Assembly: GCA_019671005.1 (NCBI GenBank)
Contig: CM033719.1
Location: 21,936,750-22,000,749 of the forward strand
Origin: Hibiscus mutabilis
Taxonomy: Eukaryota; Streptophyta; Magnoliopsida; Malvales; Malvaceae
Reading direction: 5' to 3'
Length of the DNA: 64,000 nt
This document shows, piece after piece, positions 46,587-58,444 of the stretch. The translations under genes and the position numbers were made by a program. How positions within the stretch are numbered: position 1 is the stretch's first letter; each line of letters starts with the position of its first letter. Under the pieces are notes generated by a model. It was not told the DNA's origin and did no database searches. It worked only from the letters and a program-made list of their open reading frames with translations.

Positions 46587-47874
46587 TTACAGATATTGGT
46601 GAGCCCTGGCACCTAATGTCTTGACCTCATTCAATAGTCCCGTCAGTTTTCCTTCTTGGTCCAATGCTGGATCCATATTCTGGCTTATTGGTGCTGCTGC
46701 ATCGGCTAAATCTGCTACCTGTTGGGCTACTTGTCGGGCTTGAGTCATAACCATCTTCATGTCTTGGTCTTTCTCCCGTATTGTTTGCTCGGCCTTTTGT
46801 AGCTTAACGGTCATTGCCCTAGCACGGATCTCACAGGTGCGTAAAGCAGTCTCGAGCCTCACCATCTGTTCTTTGAGTGCTGTGTTCTCTATTTGGAAAG
46901 CTTGTGATTCATTCCTTTCCTGGTGCAGACTTGATTTCAGGATATCTTCCATGGCCAGACTGCTTTCCAACTCATTTTGGAGAAAGTCGCGTTGGCCCTC
47001 AGCTTCTTCCAGCTTCTTTGATAATGATCTGACTTTATTCTTACTATTCTTGCATTTCTGCTTCCAGCGTTCTGAACCGTTCTTTAGCTGAATCATACCA
47101 TTGACCCACTCTTCCGTAGTGTCACCTGCATCAAACTCTTAAATTCAAAGTGCAGCTTCTGATACTCGTCTTGCACATTCTTTGATTTCATGCTAATATT
47201 GTGCCTCTCATGCTCGAGCTGGTCGCGCTTGTGTGCAAGTTCATCTTCTAAGACGCTTTTATTCTTGACTCCTAACTTTATCCCGCTTGAGCGACCTATT
47301 TCTGTGTTACCTGAACCTTGGGCTGGGTATTGTTCCTTCTTCGACTTTGCCCCTCGGGCAACGGTTGGCTGGCTGAAGAATCGGGGTTGTCCGTCGTCGA
47401 AATCCAAGATTCCCATTCTGATAAGATCTCGAACTCGTCCTTCGTGGCCCTACAATTTTCAGTGTGATGACTCGAATCGCCTATGTGGTAGCTGCACCGA
47501 CACGATCGTTGTAATTTTTCGGATAAGGAGGTTTTCTTGGCACAGACTTCATTGGTATGATAAGGTTCCTTTTCGAGCAAACGGAAGTAATTCGGTGTAT
47601 CTCATGGGTATAGGATAATGTCTTTTGATGTCATTAGATTCTCGAACTTCCCTGGTTTTGCCTCTGCTCCTCGGTATCTTCCCCCCGGATATGCTATTTG
47701 TCCGCTTCTTGAGATTGATCACAAAGGGATTCGATTTGTCATATTTAACGATGTTGTCTATTTTGACATTCGACCATTTTGTTCCACATTCTGCTCCCGA
47801 CCGAATCTTTTCTCGAGTTCGACATGCCGCTTGCCTTTCATCATGATATTCATATGGTCCATCATCTCGGACAT
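46587..47874 (-). pseudogene. Tat upstream ORF (zinc-finger-like module plus coiled coil), copy A, frameshifted
   Basis: Counterpart of 56365-57615. The coiled-coil part is open at 47096-46587 and ends with LLNEVKTLGARAHQYL and a stop, probably the original C-terminus. The middle is in another frame (47416-47093), and the N-terminal part with CSYHIGDSSHHTENC is in a third (47580-47296). At least three small indels separate these pieces compared with copy B. Function unknown; Ogre elements typically carry an uncharacterised ORF upstream of gag. Confidence 0.8.
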
Positions 47875-47879
47875 CCGCT

Positions 47880-48675
47880 TTTTTAGTTCTTGTATTTGTT
47901 TATCACTAGGATTGACACTCGCCACGAATCTGTTCCGGTGTCCTTGAATGGTTCTTCTTCTACTGTCTCCAGTCTAGTCTCTGGATGAAGTTTTGGAATT
48001 GGACCCCTTCCTTCAGTCAAGGAACCTTTGGTCCATCATGAACAATCTTCTATTATGGGAGAAATCACTGAAAATCAATGCCCCACTGTAATGCGAATGC
48101 AATGGTATGTAAAAACAAAGCAAAAGAACACAAGTCAAGACGGATAAAGTAAATAAAATGACAAAAATAAATAGAAATAAACACACAAAATAGTCCTATT
48201 TATCCCGTCTAAAACCTAAGGTTATCCGCATGGCTCTAACAGGTGGGTTTCTATGTTCTCTACATGCAGTGTTGGTGCTAGGAGGTACCCGAATTGTCCT
48301 TGCTGTCCCCTACTAAGGGTAGCAAGGCCCCGATCATCACCCATTATAGGCTCCTTTCAACCGATTCAATTCTGGGGGACCCATTCGCTTATGCCCGTCA
48401 TTTAGGAAACAATATCCTTACGAAAGCATAAGGTACTGAGCCCCAAGGTACTTGCTAGGCCCATACGGGAGAACGATATCTCCACGAAAGCATTAGCGTT
48501 TTCCCCCCACTTAAAAAGACGGGTTTATATGCCATATTTTAAATGCGTTAAAATAAACGTGCAATTATGACCGAATGTTAATTTAATAGTTACTTTAATC
48601 CGGAATTTCCAATATTAGTAAAGCGGTAATTATTTTAAAAGCTTGACTCTCATTTGTTTTTGAAAAACAAAAATG
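47880..48675 (-). other. Tat 5' leader, copy A
   Basis: Between PBS and the first Met of the upstream ORF. The frame of the ORF extends upstream of that Met into this leader in part. Two related blocks (ccttacgaaagcat and ctccacgaaagcatt, near 48415-48425 and 48478-48492) form a short direct repeat. No other gene seen. Confidence 0.6.
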
Positions 48676-48693
48676 TCCCCAGCGGAGTCGCCA
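48676..48693 (-). other. Tat primer-binding site (tRNA-Arg type), copy A
   Basis: The minus strand reads TGGCGACTCCGCTGGGGA, two bases from the LTR B edge. This is the PBS described for Ogre elements, complementary to tRNA-Arg. Confidence 0.88.
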
Positions 48694-48695
48694 TC

Positions 48696-51461
48696 TGTAG
48701 CGAAGGTCTCGCTAAATAAAAACGATAATATTTTTTTGAAATATTTTCTTTCAAAAGTGTTTGTGATATTTAAAAATATTTATTCCGTGGGGTTTACAAA
48801 AACCTTATAAAAATGGAGTCGCCACCGCCACTTAGGTAGGCGGCGGACACCACAAAACCGAGATTTCAAAAGACAGGGTTCGGGAGTCGGTTCTGGATGG
48901 GGAAGGATTAGCACCCCACACCGCCCAAAAATTGGTACTTTAATAATTACCGCTTTATTAATATTGGATTTTCCGGTTAAAGTGACGATTATTTTAAAAT
49001 TCGGTTATAATTGCGAATTAATTTTAAGGGCCCCATTATCCGAGAGTAAACGCCCAACCACTATCACTACGCTCGACATCGCCCCGTTTACGCTTCGGAT
49101 AAAAGGACACCGCATTAACAATTTATATCTCGATCGCAATCTTAATGGCAAAAATATAAAACATGATAAAATATTTAAACATAATAAATATTGACATACT
49201 GTAATACTAATTTAACATGAATAATATTTTAGACTAAAACATGTATATACATATTATTCTAAATAATAGATAAAAAAACAACTATCATATGTCAAAAAAA
49301 AAAAAAAAAAAAAAAAACAAGTATATATAGACGAAATGATATAAATAAAACATATTTCAACATATACGGGTCAACATATCGTATAAAAAGGGTAAATATA
49401 CTAACATGTAGCCCTAAAACATAAGAAAGCACACACATATAAAATACAAAATACGTCATATGAACCAATTAAAACATAACATGCTTGATACAGATAACCG
49501 GATAAAAAACATAAATATTATATTTAACATATATATGCATAAAAACATAAAACGAGTCATATACGAGAGACATAAAATACAATAATATCAACATATACGA
49601 TTATAATACGAACAATAATATTTACAAAGAAAACAAGGACTGAAATGAAAGGAAAATGAAAGTCAGTGGCAGAAATTAAAGAACAATAATATGTAATTTG
49701 GGGACGAAATTGCGAAATAAACAAAACCTATAAGGACCAGGATTGTAATTATACCAAGGAGCAGACTCAAAATGAAATATTCAAAAACGCGGGATGGTTA
49801 AGGGCGTAATTTTACCATTCAGAAACTGATTCGGTGTAATTTAGGGACAAAATTGTAATCTTTTGAAAAACCAGGGGGACTGGGGTGTGATTATACCATG
49901 CGGCGAGACAAAAGTGAAAATATTGAAAACGCGGTGGGATTAAGTGTGTAATTTACCAATTTCAAAAATAATAATAACTATAAAAAGCCCGTTTTTAGAC
50001 CGAAACCCATTTTCCCCTTCATTTTTTTCATTTTCAGTTTTTCCAGAAGATCCTTGTTCTTCGTTTTCTCTCAAGTGTTCTTGAGAAACCCAGAATCCGG
50101 CGGCCGGCCGCCGTATTCTCTGCCACCGGCCGCCGCTAACCGGCGCCGGTAGGCTCCCAAAATACACCAAAACCTTCCTCTTGTCGTCCTCAACATGAAT
50201 CTGTGGTTGGATTCAGAGGATCCCCTTTTATTTACCCTAGATCTAAGAAATACGAATCCAAAAATATATTTTCTTTAGACCAAAACGAAACCACAAGGGG
50301 TCTTCCTCCCCTTTGTTCACCGATCTGCTTGTAGAAGCCGAAAGGCTTGTCACAGAGGAAGGAAGACCCACGACAAAGCCGTAAGACTTTACTTGTTTCT
50401 TTTTTTATTTTTGTGTTTGTGTTTCAGTATATGCATGCAAAGAAAACATGTAAGAAAAAGAGACAAAAAAATTACCACCGGATCGCTTTTTGATTATCTT
50501 GACTGTTTACAAGTTTCGGTTTTACAAGCTTTCGTTTTTTTTGTGTTACTACCCTCTCTGCTTTTTTGCTCGCTCCTAAAAATTGCTGGCTAGCTAATCC
50601 CGTTACAACAGCCCCGTTTCATATATATTACTGCCTCTGTATTTTGGTTGCAACTTGTATCTTCTTTTCCAGATCTGACATTTTGCTTGTTGTCTTTGGC
50701 ATAATCTGAACGCGGGGACTGAATATCGGCGCGGTGGCGGTGTGGACACTCGCCCGGTGGCGGACGCATTTTTCGGCCGTTAGATCAGATCTGATCTAAC
50801 GGTCGAGATGGCTTGAAGGACGATCGGCCTGGATGAAGCCTCGATCTGATGAAACGGCTTCAGATTTCGCCACGTGGAGCTCCGCAGTCGAGGAGTCAGA
50901 ACGCGTGGATCTTACGCGCGCGTGGGACATTAAAGCGTCTGCGCGTGATCTACACGCGCGCGTGGCACTCGAACGGTCCATACGTGTGGAGCACGCGCCT
51001 GGCAGATATTTTTGACTTCCATTGCATCGTGGCCGTTGGATCAGATCTTGATCCAACGGCCCACAGTTACCTGCACATTGTAATAGATAGGATTCAGATT
51101 TGGGCCAAACGGGCCTTGTAATTGGACTTGGATTTTATTTATTTGGATTTAATATATATTTAATTTTTCATTTTACTAGCCCAATAATAATAATAGTATA
51201 CTTATAACAGCAATACATACGAAAATATATACTTATATTATACGATCATTAATTAATATACTATTCTAGTGAACGTACGTATAATCATATGTATAATTAA
51301 CATGACATCTACATACGCTTATACCCTAGATACATACGTGACATACATACGCCCCTAATACGTATACATAGCTTATACATACACACACCTTATATTAGTA
51401 ACATTCATATAATAAATATACATGCAATATTAATATATTTAAGTAAAAATGAGTGATTACA
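48696..51461 (-). repeat. Tat LTR B (middle LTR, 2766 bp)
   Basis: Shared between the two internal regions: it is the 5' LTR for copy A and the 3' LTR for copy B. It is bordered by PBS on the left and PPT on the right, with no target duplication on either side. Termini tgtagcgaagg...gagtgattaca are intact. Confidence 0.95.
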
Positions 51462-51478
51462 GTTGCCCCTCTTTGCTT
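51462..51478 (-). other. Tat polypurine tract, copy B
   Basis: Plus-strand gttgcccctctttgctt. Minus strand AAGCAAAGAGGGGCAAC. Confidence 0.85.
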
Positions 51479-51524
51479 GTTCTCATGAAATGGGAAACAA
51501 AGCAAAGATTCATAAGCACTCATT

Positions 51525-51856
51525 TTATCAGACTTCCCTGTTTGTAGCCTCAGAAAAACGAATTTTTTTGGACATCTCCGCTCTTCCTTGGCTGAATTCT
51601 TCAGGTTGTTAAGTCTTCCTATATAGAACTTCGTCACCTTCCGATCTTGGAGCTACAGGCTCTTTCGACATTGAACCCTTCGCTCTGATTTTTATCAGAC
51701 TTCCCTGTTTGTAGCTTTGGAAAAACGATTTTTTTTGGACATCTCCGCTCTTCCTTGGCTGAATCTTCAGGCTCGTAAGTTCTTCCTATATAGAACTTCG
51801 TCACCTTCCGATCTTGGAGCTACAGGCTCTTTCGACATTGAACCCTTCGCCCTGAT
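51525..51856. repeat. 166-bp tandem duplication, copy B
   Basis: Same pair as 41795-42126. In copy B the first unit differs near 51595-51615 (gaattcttcaggttgttaag). Confidence 0.88.
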
Positions 51857-52159
51857 ATCCCGAATTATGAGTCCTTCCTTTCACTTTGAGACAATGAAGC
51901 TTGGAGTCCTTCCTATATAGAACTCTTTGCTTTCAACGCTGGTTTCTTCTAAAACTTTTTGCGCCACTGATGGATTTTTCCGACTGGGAGTTCTTTTTGA
52001 GATTTTAGATTTAGGGTTCTCTCTCTATGGAACCTTTCACTGGGGCTTGAAAATGCAGGTTCCTTTTTTCATCATTTTCATCATTCATTTTTTTGTTTTT
52101 TGTTTTTGTTTTTTGTTTTTTTTTTTTTTTGCGAGGCTGTTGCCTTTTTTGGACCTACG

Positions 52160-53232
52160 CTACTAAGACTGCCACATCATGCCCGAAGGACTTACTGATG
52201 ACCAGAAGGATTTAACACCATGCTCGAAAGACTTACTGATGACCCGAAGGATTTAACATCGTGCCCGAAGGACTTATCGATGACCCGAAAGATTTAATAT
52301 TTGGATCTGACGCCGACATGGTCGTTTTTTTATGAGGACTCACGCCGATATCTTTGCGCATCATGCCCGAAGGACTTACTGATGACCCGAAGGATTTAAC
52401 ACCATGCTCGAAAGACTTACTGATGACCCGAAGGATTTAACATCGTGCCCGAAGGACTTACCGATGACCCGAAGGATTTAATATTTGGATTTGACGCCGA
52501 CATGGCTGTTTTATGAGGACTCACGCTGATGTGCTGCCATATCATGCCCGAAGGACTTACTGATGACCCGAAGGATTTAACACCATGCTCGAAAGACTTA
52601 CTGATGACCCGAAGGATTTAACATCGTGCCCGAAGGACTTACCGATGACCCGAAGGATTTAATATTTGGATCTAACGCCGACATGGCTGTTTTATGAGGA
52701 CTCACGATGATATGCTGCCACATCATGCCCGAAGGACTTACTGATGACCCGAAGGATTTAACACCATGCTCGAAAGACTTACTGATGACCCGAAGGATTT
52801 AACATCGTGCCCGAAGGACTTACCGATGACCCGAAGGATTTAATATTTGGATCTAACGCCGACATGGCTGTTTTATGAGGACTCACGCTGATATGCTGCC
52901 ACATCATGCCCGAAGGACTTACTGATGACCCGAAGGATTTAACACCATGCTCGAAAGACTTACTGATGACCCGAAGGATTTAACATCGTGCCCGAAGGAC
53001 TTACCGATGACCCGAAGGATTTAATATTTGGATCTAACGCCGACATGGCTGTTTTATGAGGACTCACGCTGATATGCTGCCACATCATGCCCGAAGGACT
53101 TACTGATGACCTGAAGGATTTAACACCATGCTCGAAAACTTACTGATGGCCCGAAGGACTTAACATCGTGCCCGAAGGACTTACCGATGACCCGAAGGAT
53201 TTAATATCTGGATCTGACGCCGACATGGCTGT
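52160..53232. repeat. 181-bp higher-order tandem array, copy B (about 6 units)
   Basis: The landmark gacatggctgtt begins at 52499, 52680, 52861, 53042 and 53222 (spacing 181, 181, 181, 180), with an earlier variant at about 52316. Each unit contains three about 46-bp subunits plus a unique closing block, so this is a two-level repeat. The middle units are nearly identical to each other. Confidence 0.95.
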
Positions 53233-54950
53233 TGTTTAATGGACTTTGGTAAATTCTTCAATAATTCTTCAAATACCTATTTAGGAACAAGCAAAATTGA
53301 CATGCCCCTATCTATATGATGCATGTAATATAATGATTTCTTTCTCCTCTTTTCTTTTCTTTATGTCCTGAAAAGTTATTCTTCTGATTTCTCTTATTTC
53401 TTTTCCTTCTGTGGTATGCTCAATTTTGACCTTCATTTCTGTCAAATTTTGCTCAATGGGCATCTGCTCTTGTTCGTTTGCACGAGCACCTGTCTTTCTT
53501 CTTCGGGGTTTCTGCCTGCTTCTCCAACAAACGCTATATCATGCGTGTGTAGAGATTCTTACTATTCTTTCTGTTCTGTATTGCCCCATTTGATCGTGCT
53601 CGGCTATCTTCCAGTTCTTTTGACCCAACATTCTGAGTATTTGTTAATTTCGTCATCGGGGTGAGCAAAATGCTTCTTAACCTCAATCTTCTTGTTGCCT
53701 CTTGACGGACACCATTCATCGATCTCTGTGCTTTAATTCTTTGGAGACTCACTGTTTACTTTTTAACCGTCCCTTCACTTTGTAAGCTCATTCTTGTCCT
53801 GTTTCGTCCTTCATTTTCTTGAACCAAATAAGGCATTGTGGCTGGAATTCGCTTCTTGTTCTTGAGCTGTCTGACACTTATACCTCTGTTATGCATTGTG
53901 AGGTCATTTCTGGTTAGGGGCTTCAATAGTATCTGCCTCCTTGTGTTCTGGATCTTACCCCTGAAGTCATGCATGAAAACTTTTGTTGCTTTGACTTGTC
54001 AATTTGCTGATTAGTGTTCCACTAAAGGGTATCATTTAGATTAACATACAAGATTTTGAAAACACTGCATAGGAGCTCTGGATATCATGTGCAAGAGTGG
54101 CTTAGATTCAACCACTTTGATAATTCAAAGATGTGAGGTCTTCCCTGGTGACTCGGTTCATCCTCATGATTACCGCGTAGCTGCAGAGTACTACTTTTTC
54201 TCAATTCTCATTATTTACTCCGCCCTCAAAAAGGGTAGGCTTGTATAACCACTCGAGCGCAGAAATATTACTCTAGGAATAAAGTTCTGGGTGGTGCGAG
54301 TCTTAATTTTTCCTATGATATCGCCTATCATTTTTCATTTTTGTTTTGTTTTTTCGTTCTTTTCATCATTTTTTGAGGAAATCAATTCGTCACAGTCCTT
54401 TGTCTTGAGGACAACGATGGAGCAAACAACACTGCCCCAAGTTACTCGGCATAGTCACGATTTGAAAATATTACCATCACTCATGAAGCTAAGGTTTTTT
54501 TTTTTTTGAATTGGATGATATATCTCCACCCTATCGCTTCAGCGGAGTGCCCCAAAATTTCCATACTCTTATCCGAACAAGCCTATTACCAGGTTTCGAA
54601 CATAGGAGTACTTTTTATTATTATTTTCTCATTTTCATTTCTTCTTCCTTTCTTCTCTTTTTCTCTTCTTTTTTGTTTTGTTTCTTCTTTACTACCTAGA
54701 AGATTATGCCTAGAGTTTCAATTTCAAGCAACTCTACATGGTTGACATTTAGAGCTTTTTCGTCCTTGAATATCATCGAAAGAGTAATAATCTCGCTTTG
54801 CTGACCAGAGTCTGGTGGGGAAGATCACACATCATCGTTATCACGATATCTATCTAATGTCACCTCTTGTAATTGATATCCAGTGTCCTATAACGATGAT
54901 AAAATATCTATGTGCTTTCAAAAACATTATATGTTAAGCGAAATGCGTCC
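53233..54950 (-). other. Tat 3' non-coding region, copy B
   Basis: Counterpart of 43506-45210, with the same conserved 72-codon frame (53974-53756). No pol domain visible. Confidence 0.6.
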
Positions 54951-54956
54951 TTTATT
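54951..54956 (-). terminator. Poly(A)-signal-like AATAAA after gag, copy B
   Basis: The minus strand has AATAAA about 100 bp after the gag stop, preserved from copy A. Confidence 0.4.
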
Positions 54957-55052
54957 GAAAACAAAAACCAACAAACATGCCCCATCATAAAAGATCTTTA
55001 CCACATGGGGGCCACATAGAGTTGATCCCTTGTACTACTTCAGGAAGGTATT

Positions 55053-56163
55053 TTAATGTAGAGACCTCTCTGGCTTCTTCAGTACTATGTAGATTTGTTT
55101 CTCATCCTTGGTCTTCCACTGCTTGATCAGTTCTTGTGTCAGGGTTCCATCATTGACCAGCTTCTTGATTTCCTCCAGTAAAGGTCTACATTTTCTGGTG
55201 GGATGCCCCGGTGCCCCCATATAGAATTCGCATGTGCCACTCGAGTCAAAGCTATGGGCATACAGATCAGGTGCACTCTTCATCGGCCTAGGAACAAGAT
55301 AGTGACCCTCTACCAGATGAGGCCAAATGTCTGAGATAGATGTTCCAAACACTTCCAAATTTGCGCTCGTCCGAGGGATTTTCCTTGATGACCCCGATTT
55401 GTCAGTCTGTCTCCTTCTTTTACGGCCACGCGAACCCTGGAGATGACATTCATTTACGTCTCCATCCTTATCTATCTTATCTTCGATTCGGTCCTCAGAC
55501 TTAGACCCCAATTTTCCTTCTTTGACTGCGTATTCTATTCTTTCTCCAATCGTCATGAAATCTTTGAATTTGTTTCTCGATTTTTCCAACATCATATCGA
55601 AGAAGGGAGAGGGAAGCGTTGCATGAAATAGGGGAGTCAACTCTTCTTCCGCTATAGGGGGCTGGACTTGGGTCGCCAGACATCGCCACCTTAATGCATA
55701 TTCCTTGAAGCTTTCACTTGGTCTCATTTTCTCATTCTGAAGAAACTGTCGACAGGGTGCTAAATCTAAAGCATATTTGTATTGATCCAAGAAGGCATTA
55801 GCGAGGTCACCCCATGACCTAACTTGGTTTCTGTTCAAACGGTTATACCGCACTGCTGCTGGTCCCGTCAAGCTATCATGGAAATAGTGGATTAATAATT
55901 CTTCGTTCTTCATGTATCCTTCCATTTTTCTACAAAACATGGTTAAGTGAATCTTCGGGCAACTGGTTCCGTCATCTCACGCAAATACGGGAACCTTGAA
56001 ATGGGAGGAATGACCGGATCGGGGACTAGCAGAGTTCCCTTGTATTGAAAGCATTTATCTTCTCTTTCTTCTTAAGCTCTTTCTCGATTTTTCCTTCTAA
56101 CTGATCAAGCCTCGAATCTTCAATTCGTTCCATTTTTTGATTAGTTCTGCCATCGAACCTCAT
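55053..56163 (-). pseudogene. Tat gag, copy B (frameshift in the N-terminal part)
   Basis: A start at 56163 opens the same charged N-terminus as copy A but runs into a stop near 56025, where one base is missing relative to copy A. From 55940 a 295-residue frame is open: gag core (LIHYFHDSLTGPAAV, RSWGDLANAFLDQYKYALDL, RWRCLATQVQPP), a basic nuclear-signal-like RGRKRRR at residues 171-177, and a zinc-finger-like C237-X2-Y240-X5-H246-X4-C251. In the related module of the upstream ORF the second ligand is His, not Tyr. The frame ends KKPERSLH. No protease follows; an AATAAA comes instead. Confidence 0.88.
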
Positions 56164-56364
56164 TTATTAAATGATGAAGTGTCATGCGATGATAAAACAA
56201 TGCAAAAGATGCGATGCAAATGCAATGCATGAATGCAATAAAGCATTGATTCCACAAGTGATTTGTCCTTATAGAACATCTTTCATTCAGACCAAGAGGT
56301 TTCATTACATCCGGTATTAGGGTTTTACAGATATTGGTGAGCCCTGGCACCTAATGTCTTGACC

Positions 56365-57615
56365 TCATTCAATAGTCCGTCGTTTTCCTTCTTGGTCCAA
56401 TGCTGGATCCATATTCTGGCTTATTGGTGCTGCTGCATCGGCTAAATCTGCTACCTGTTGGGCTACTTGTCGGGCTTGAGTCATAACCATCTTCATGTCT
56501 TGGTCTTTCTCCCGTATTGTTTGCTCGGCCTTTTGTAGCTTAACGGTCATTGCCCTAGCACGGATCTCACAGGTGCGTAAAGCAGTCTCGAGCCTCACCA
56601 TCTGTTCTTTGAGTGCTGTGTTCTCTATTTGGAAAGCTTGTGATTCATTCCTTTCCTGGTGCAGACTTGATTTCAGGATATCTTCCATGGCCAGACTGCT
56701 TTCCAACTCATTTTGGAGAAAGTCGCGTTGGCCCTCAGCTTCTTCCAGCTTCTTTGATAATGATCTGACTTTATTCTTACTATTCTTGCATTTCTGCTTC
56801 CAGCGTTCTGAACCGTTCTTTAGCTGAATCATACCATTGACCCACTCTTCCGTAGTGTCACCCAGACCGAAACTCTTAAATTCAAAGTGCAGCTTCTGAT
56901 ACTCGTCTTGCACATTCTTTGATTTCATGCTAAGATTGTGCCTCTCATGCTCGAGCTGGTCGCGCTTGTGTGCAAGTTCATCTTCTAAGACGCTTTTATT
57001 CTTGACTCCTAACTTTATCCCGCTTGAGCGACCTATTTCTGTGTTACCTGAACCTTGGGCTGGGTATTGTTCCTTCTTCGACTTTGCCCCTCGGGCAACG
57101 GTTGGCTGGCTGAAGAATCGGGGTTGTCCGTCGTCGAAATCCAAGATTCCCATTCTGATAAGATCTCGAACTCTGTCCTTCAGGGCCCTACAATTTTCAG
57201 TGTGATGACTCGAATCGCCTATGTGGTAGCTGCACCGGACACGACTGTTGTAATTTTTCGGATAAGGAGGTTTTCTTGGCACAGACTTCATTGGTATGAT
57301 AAGGTTCCTTTCGAGAAGCAACGGAAGTAATTCGGTGTATCTCATGGGTATAGGATAATGTCTTTTGATGTCATTAGATTCTCGAACTTCCCCTGGTTTT
57401 GCCTCTGTTCCCTGGGTATCTTCCCCAGATATGCTATTTGTCTGCTTCTTGAGATTGATCACAAAGGGATTCGATTTGTCATATTTAACGATGTTGTCTA
57501 TTTTGACATTCTGACCATTTTGTTCCACATTCTGCTCCCCGACCGAATCTTTTCTGAGTTCGACATGCTGCTTGCCTTTCATCATGATATTCATATGGTC
57601 CATCATCTCGGACAT
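56365..57615 (-). CDS. Tat upstream ORF, 416 codons: zinc-finger-like module plus long coiled coil
   Basis: Longest open frame in the window. Residues 1-85 are polar, with a Met-rich start. Residues 86-110 (YPIPMRYTELLPLLLERNLI) and C128-X2-H131-X5-H137-X4-C142, followed by ALKDRVRDLIRMGILDFDD, match the C-terminal module of Tat gag. Residues about 215-380 are heptad-like and charged (KNKVRSLSKKLEEAEGQRDF, TALKEQMVRLETALRT), predicting a coiled coil. The C-terminus (GKRRTIE) differs from copy A, probably by a frameshift near 56380. The frame remains open upstream of the first Met, so the true start is uncertain. It precedes gag by about 200 bp. Function unknown; a nucleic-acid-binding, multimerising role is inference. 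Confidence 0.75.
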   Translation of the reverse strand: MSEMMDHMNIMMKGKQHVELRKDSVGEQNVEQNGQNVKIDNIVKYDKSNPFVINLKKQTNSISGEDTQGTEAKPGEVRESNDIKRHYPIPMRYTELLPLLLERNLIIPMKSVPRKPPYPKNYNSRVRCSYHIGDSSHHTENCRALKDRVRDLIRMGILDFDDGQPRFFSQPTVARGAKSKKEQYPAQGSGNTEIGRSSGIKLGVKNKSVLEDELAHKRDQLEHERHNLSMKSKNVQDEYQKLHFEFKSFGLGDTTEEWVNGMIQLKNGSERWKQKCKNSKNKVRSLSKKLEEAEGQRDFLQNELESSLAMEDILKSSLHQERNESQAFQIENTALKEQMVRLETALRTCEIRARAMTVKLQKAEQTIREKDQDMKMVMTQARQVAQQVADLADAAAPISQNMDPALDQEGKRRTIE

Positions 57616-58424
57616 CTGCTTCTTTAGTTCTTGTATTTGTTTATCACTAGGATTGACACTGCTTACCGAATCTGTTCCGGTGTCCTTGAATGGTTCTTCT
57701 TCGGCTGTCTCCGTCTAGTCTCGGGATGAAGTTTTGGAATTGGACCCCTTCCTTCAGTCAAGGAACCTTTGGTCCATCATGAACAATCTTCTATTATGGG
57801 AGAAATCACTCGGAAATCAATGCCCCAATCGTAAATGCGAATGCAATGGTATGTAAAAACAAAGCAAAAGAACACAAGTCAAGACTGGATAAAGTAAATA
57901 AAATGACAAAAATAAATAGAAATAAACACACAAAACAGTCCTATTTATCCCGTCTAAAACCTAAGGTTATCCGCATGGCTCTAACAGGGTGGGTTTCTAT
58001 GTTCTCTACATGCAGTGTTGGTGCTAGGAGGTACCCGAATTGTCCTTGCTGTCCCCTACTAAGGGTAGCAAGGCCCCCGATCATCACCCATTATAGGCTC
58101 CTTTCAACCGGATTCAATTCAGGGGGACCCATTCGCTTATGCCCGTACGAAGGAACAATATCCTTACGAAAGCATAAGGTACTCGAGCCCCGAAGGTACT
58201 TGCTAGGCCCATACGGGAGAACGATATCTCCACGAAAGCATTAGCGTTTTCCCCCCACTTAAAAAAGACGGGTTTATATGCCATATTTTAAATGCGTTAA
58301 AATAAACGTGCAATTATGACCGAATGTTAATTTAATAGTTACTTTAATCCGGAATTTCCAATATTAGTAAAGCGGTAATTATTTTAAAAGCTTGACTCTC
58401 ATTTGTTTTTGAAAAACAAAAATG
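57616..58424 (-). other. Tat 5' leader, copy B
   Basis: Contains the in-frame upstream extension of the 416-codon ORF to about 57710, then non-coding sequence with the short direct repeat ccttacgaaagcat / ctccacgaaagcatt (about 58152 and 58230). Confidence 0.6.
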
Positions 58425-58442
58425 TCCCCAGCGGAGTCGCCA
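58425..58442 (-). other. Tat primer-binding site (tRNA-Arg type), copy B
   Basis: Minus strand TGGCGACTCCGCTGGGGA, identical to 48676-48693 and two bases from LTR C. Confidence 0.88.
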
Positions 58443-58444
58443 TC

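Noticed and set aside
46759..47091. Plus-strand 110-codon frame, repeated at 56495-56827
   Set aside because: It is the antisense shadow of the coiled-coil ORF; it recurs only because the element is duplicated.
52160..53232. CRISPR-like look of the regular repeats
   Set aside because: Units are contiguous tandem repeats without unique spacers, in a eukaryotic retroelement 3' region.
53756..53974. Conserved 72-codon frame in the Tat 3' region as a real gene
   Set aside because: Conservation between A and B follows from recent duplication of the element; no domain or start context supports coding.
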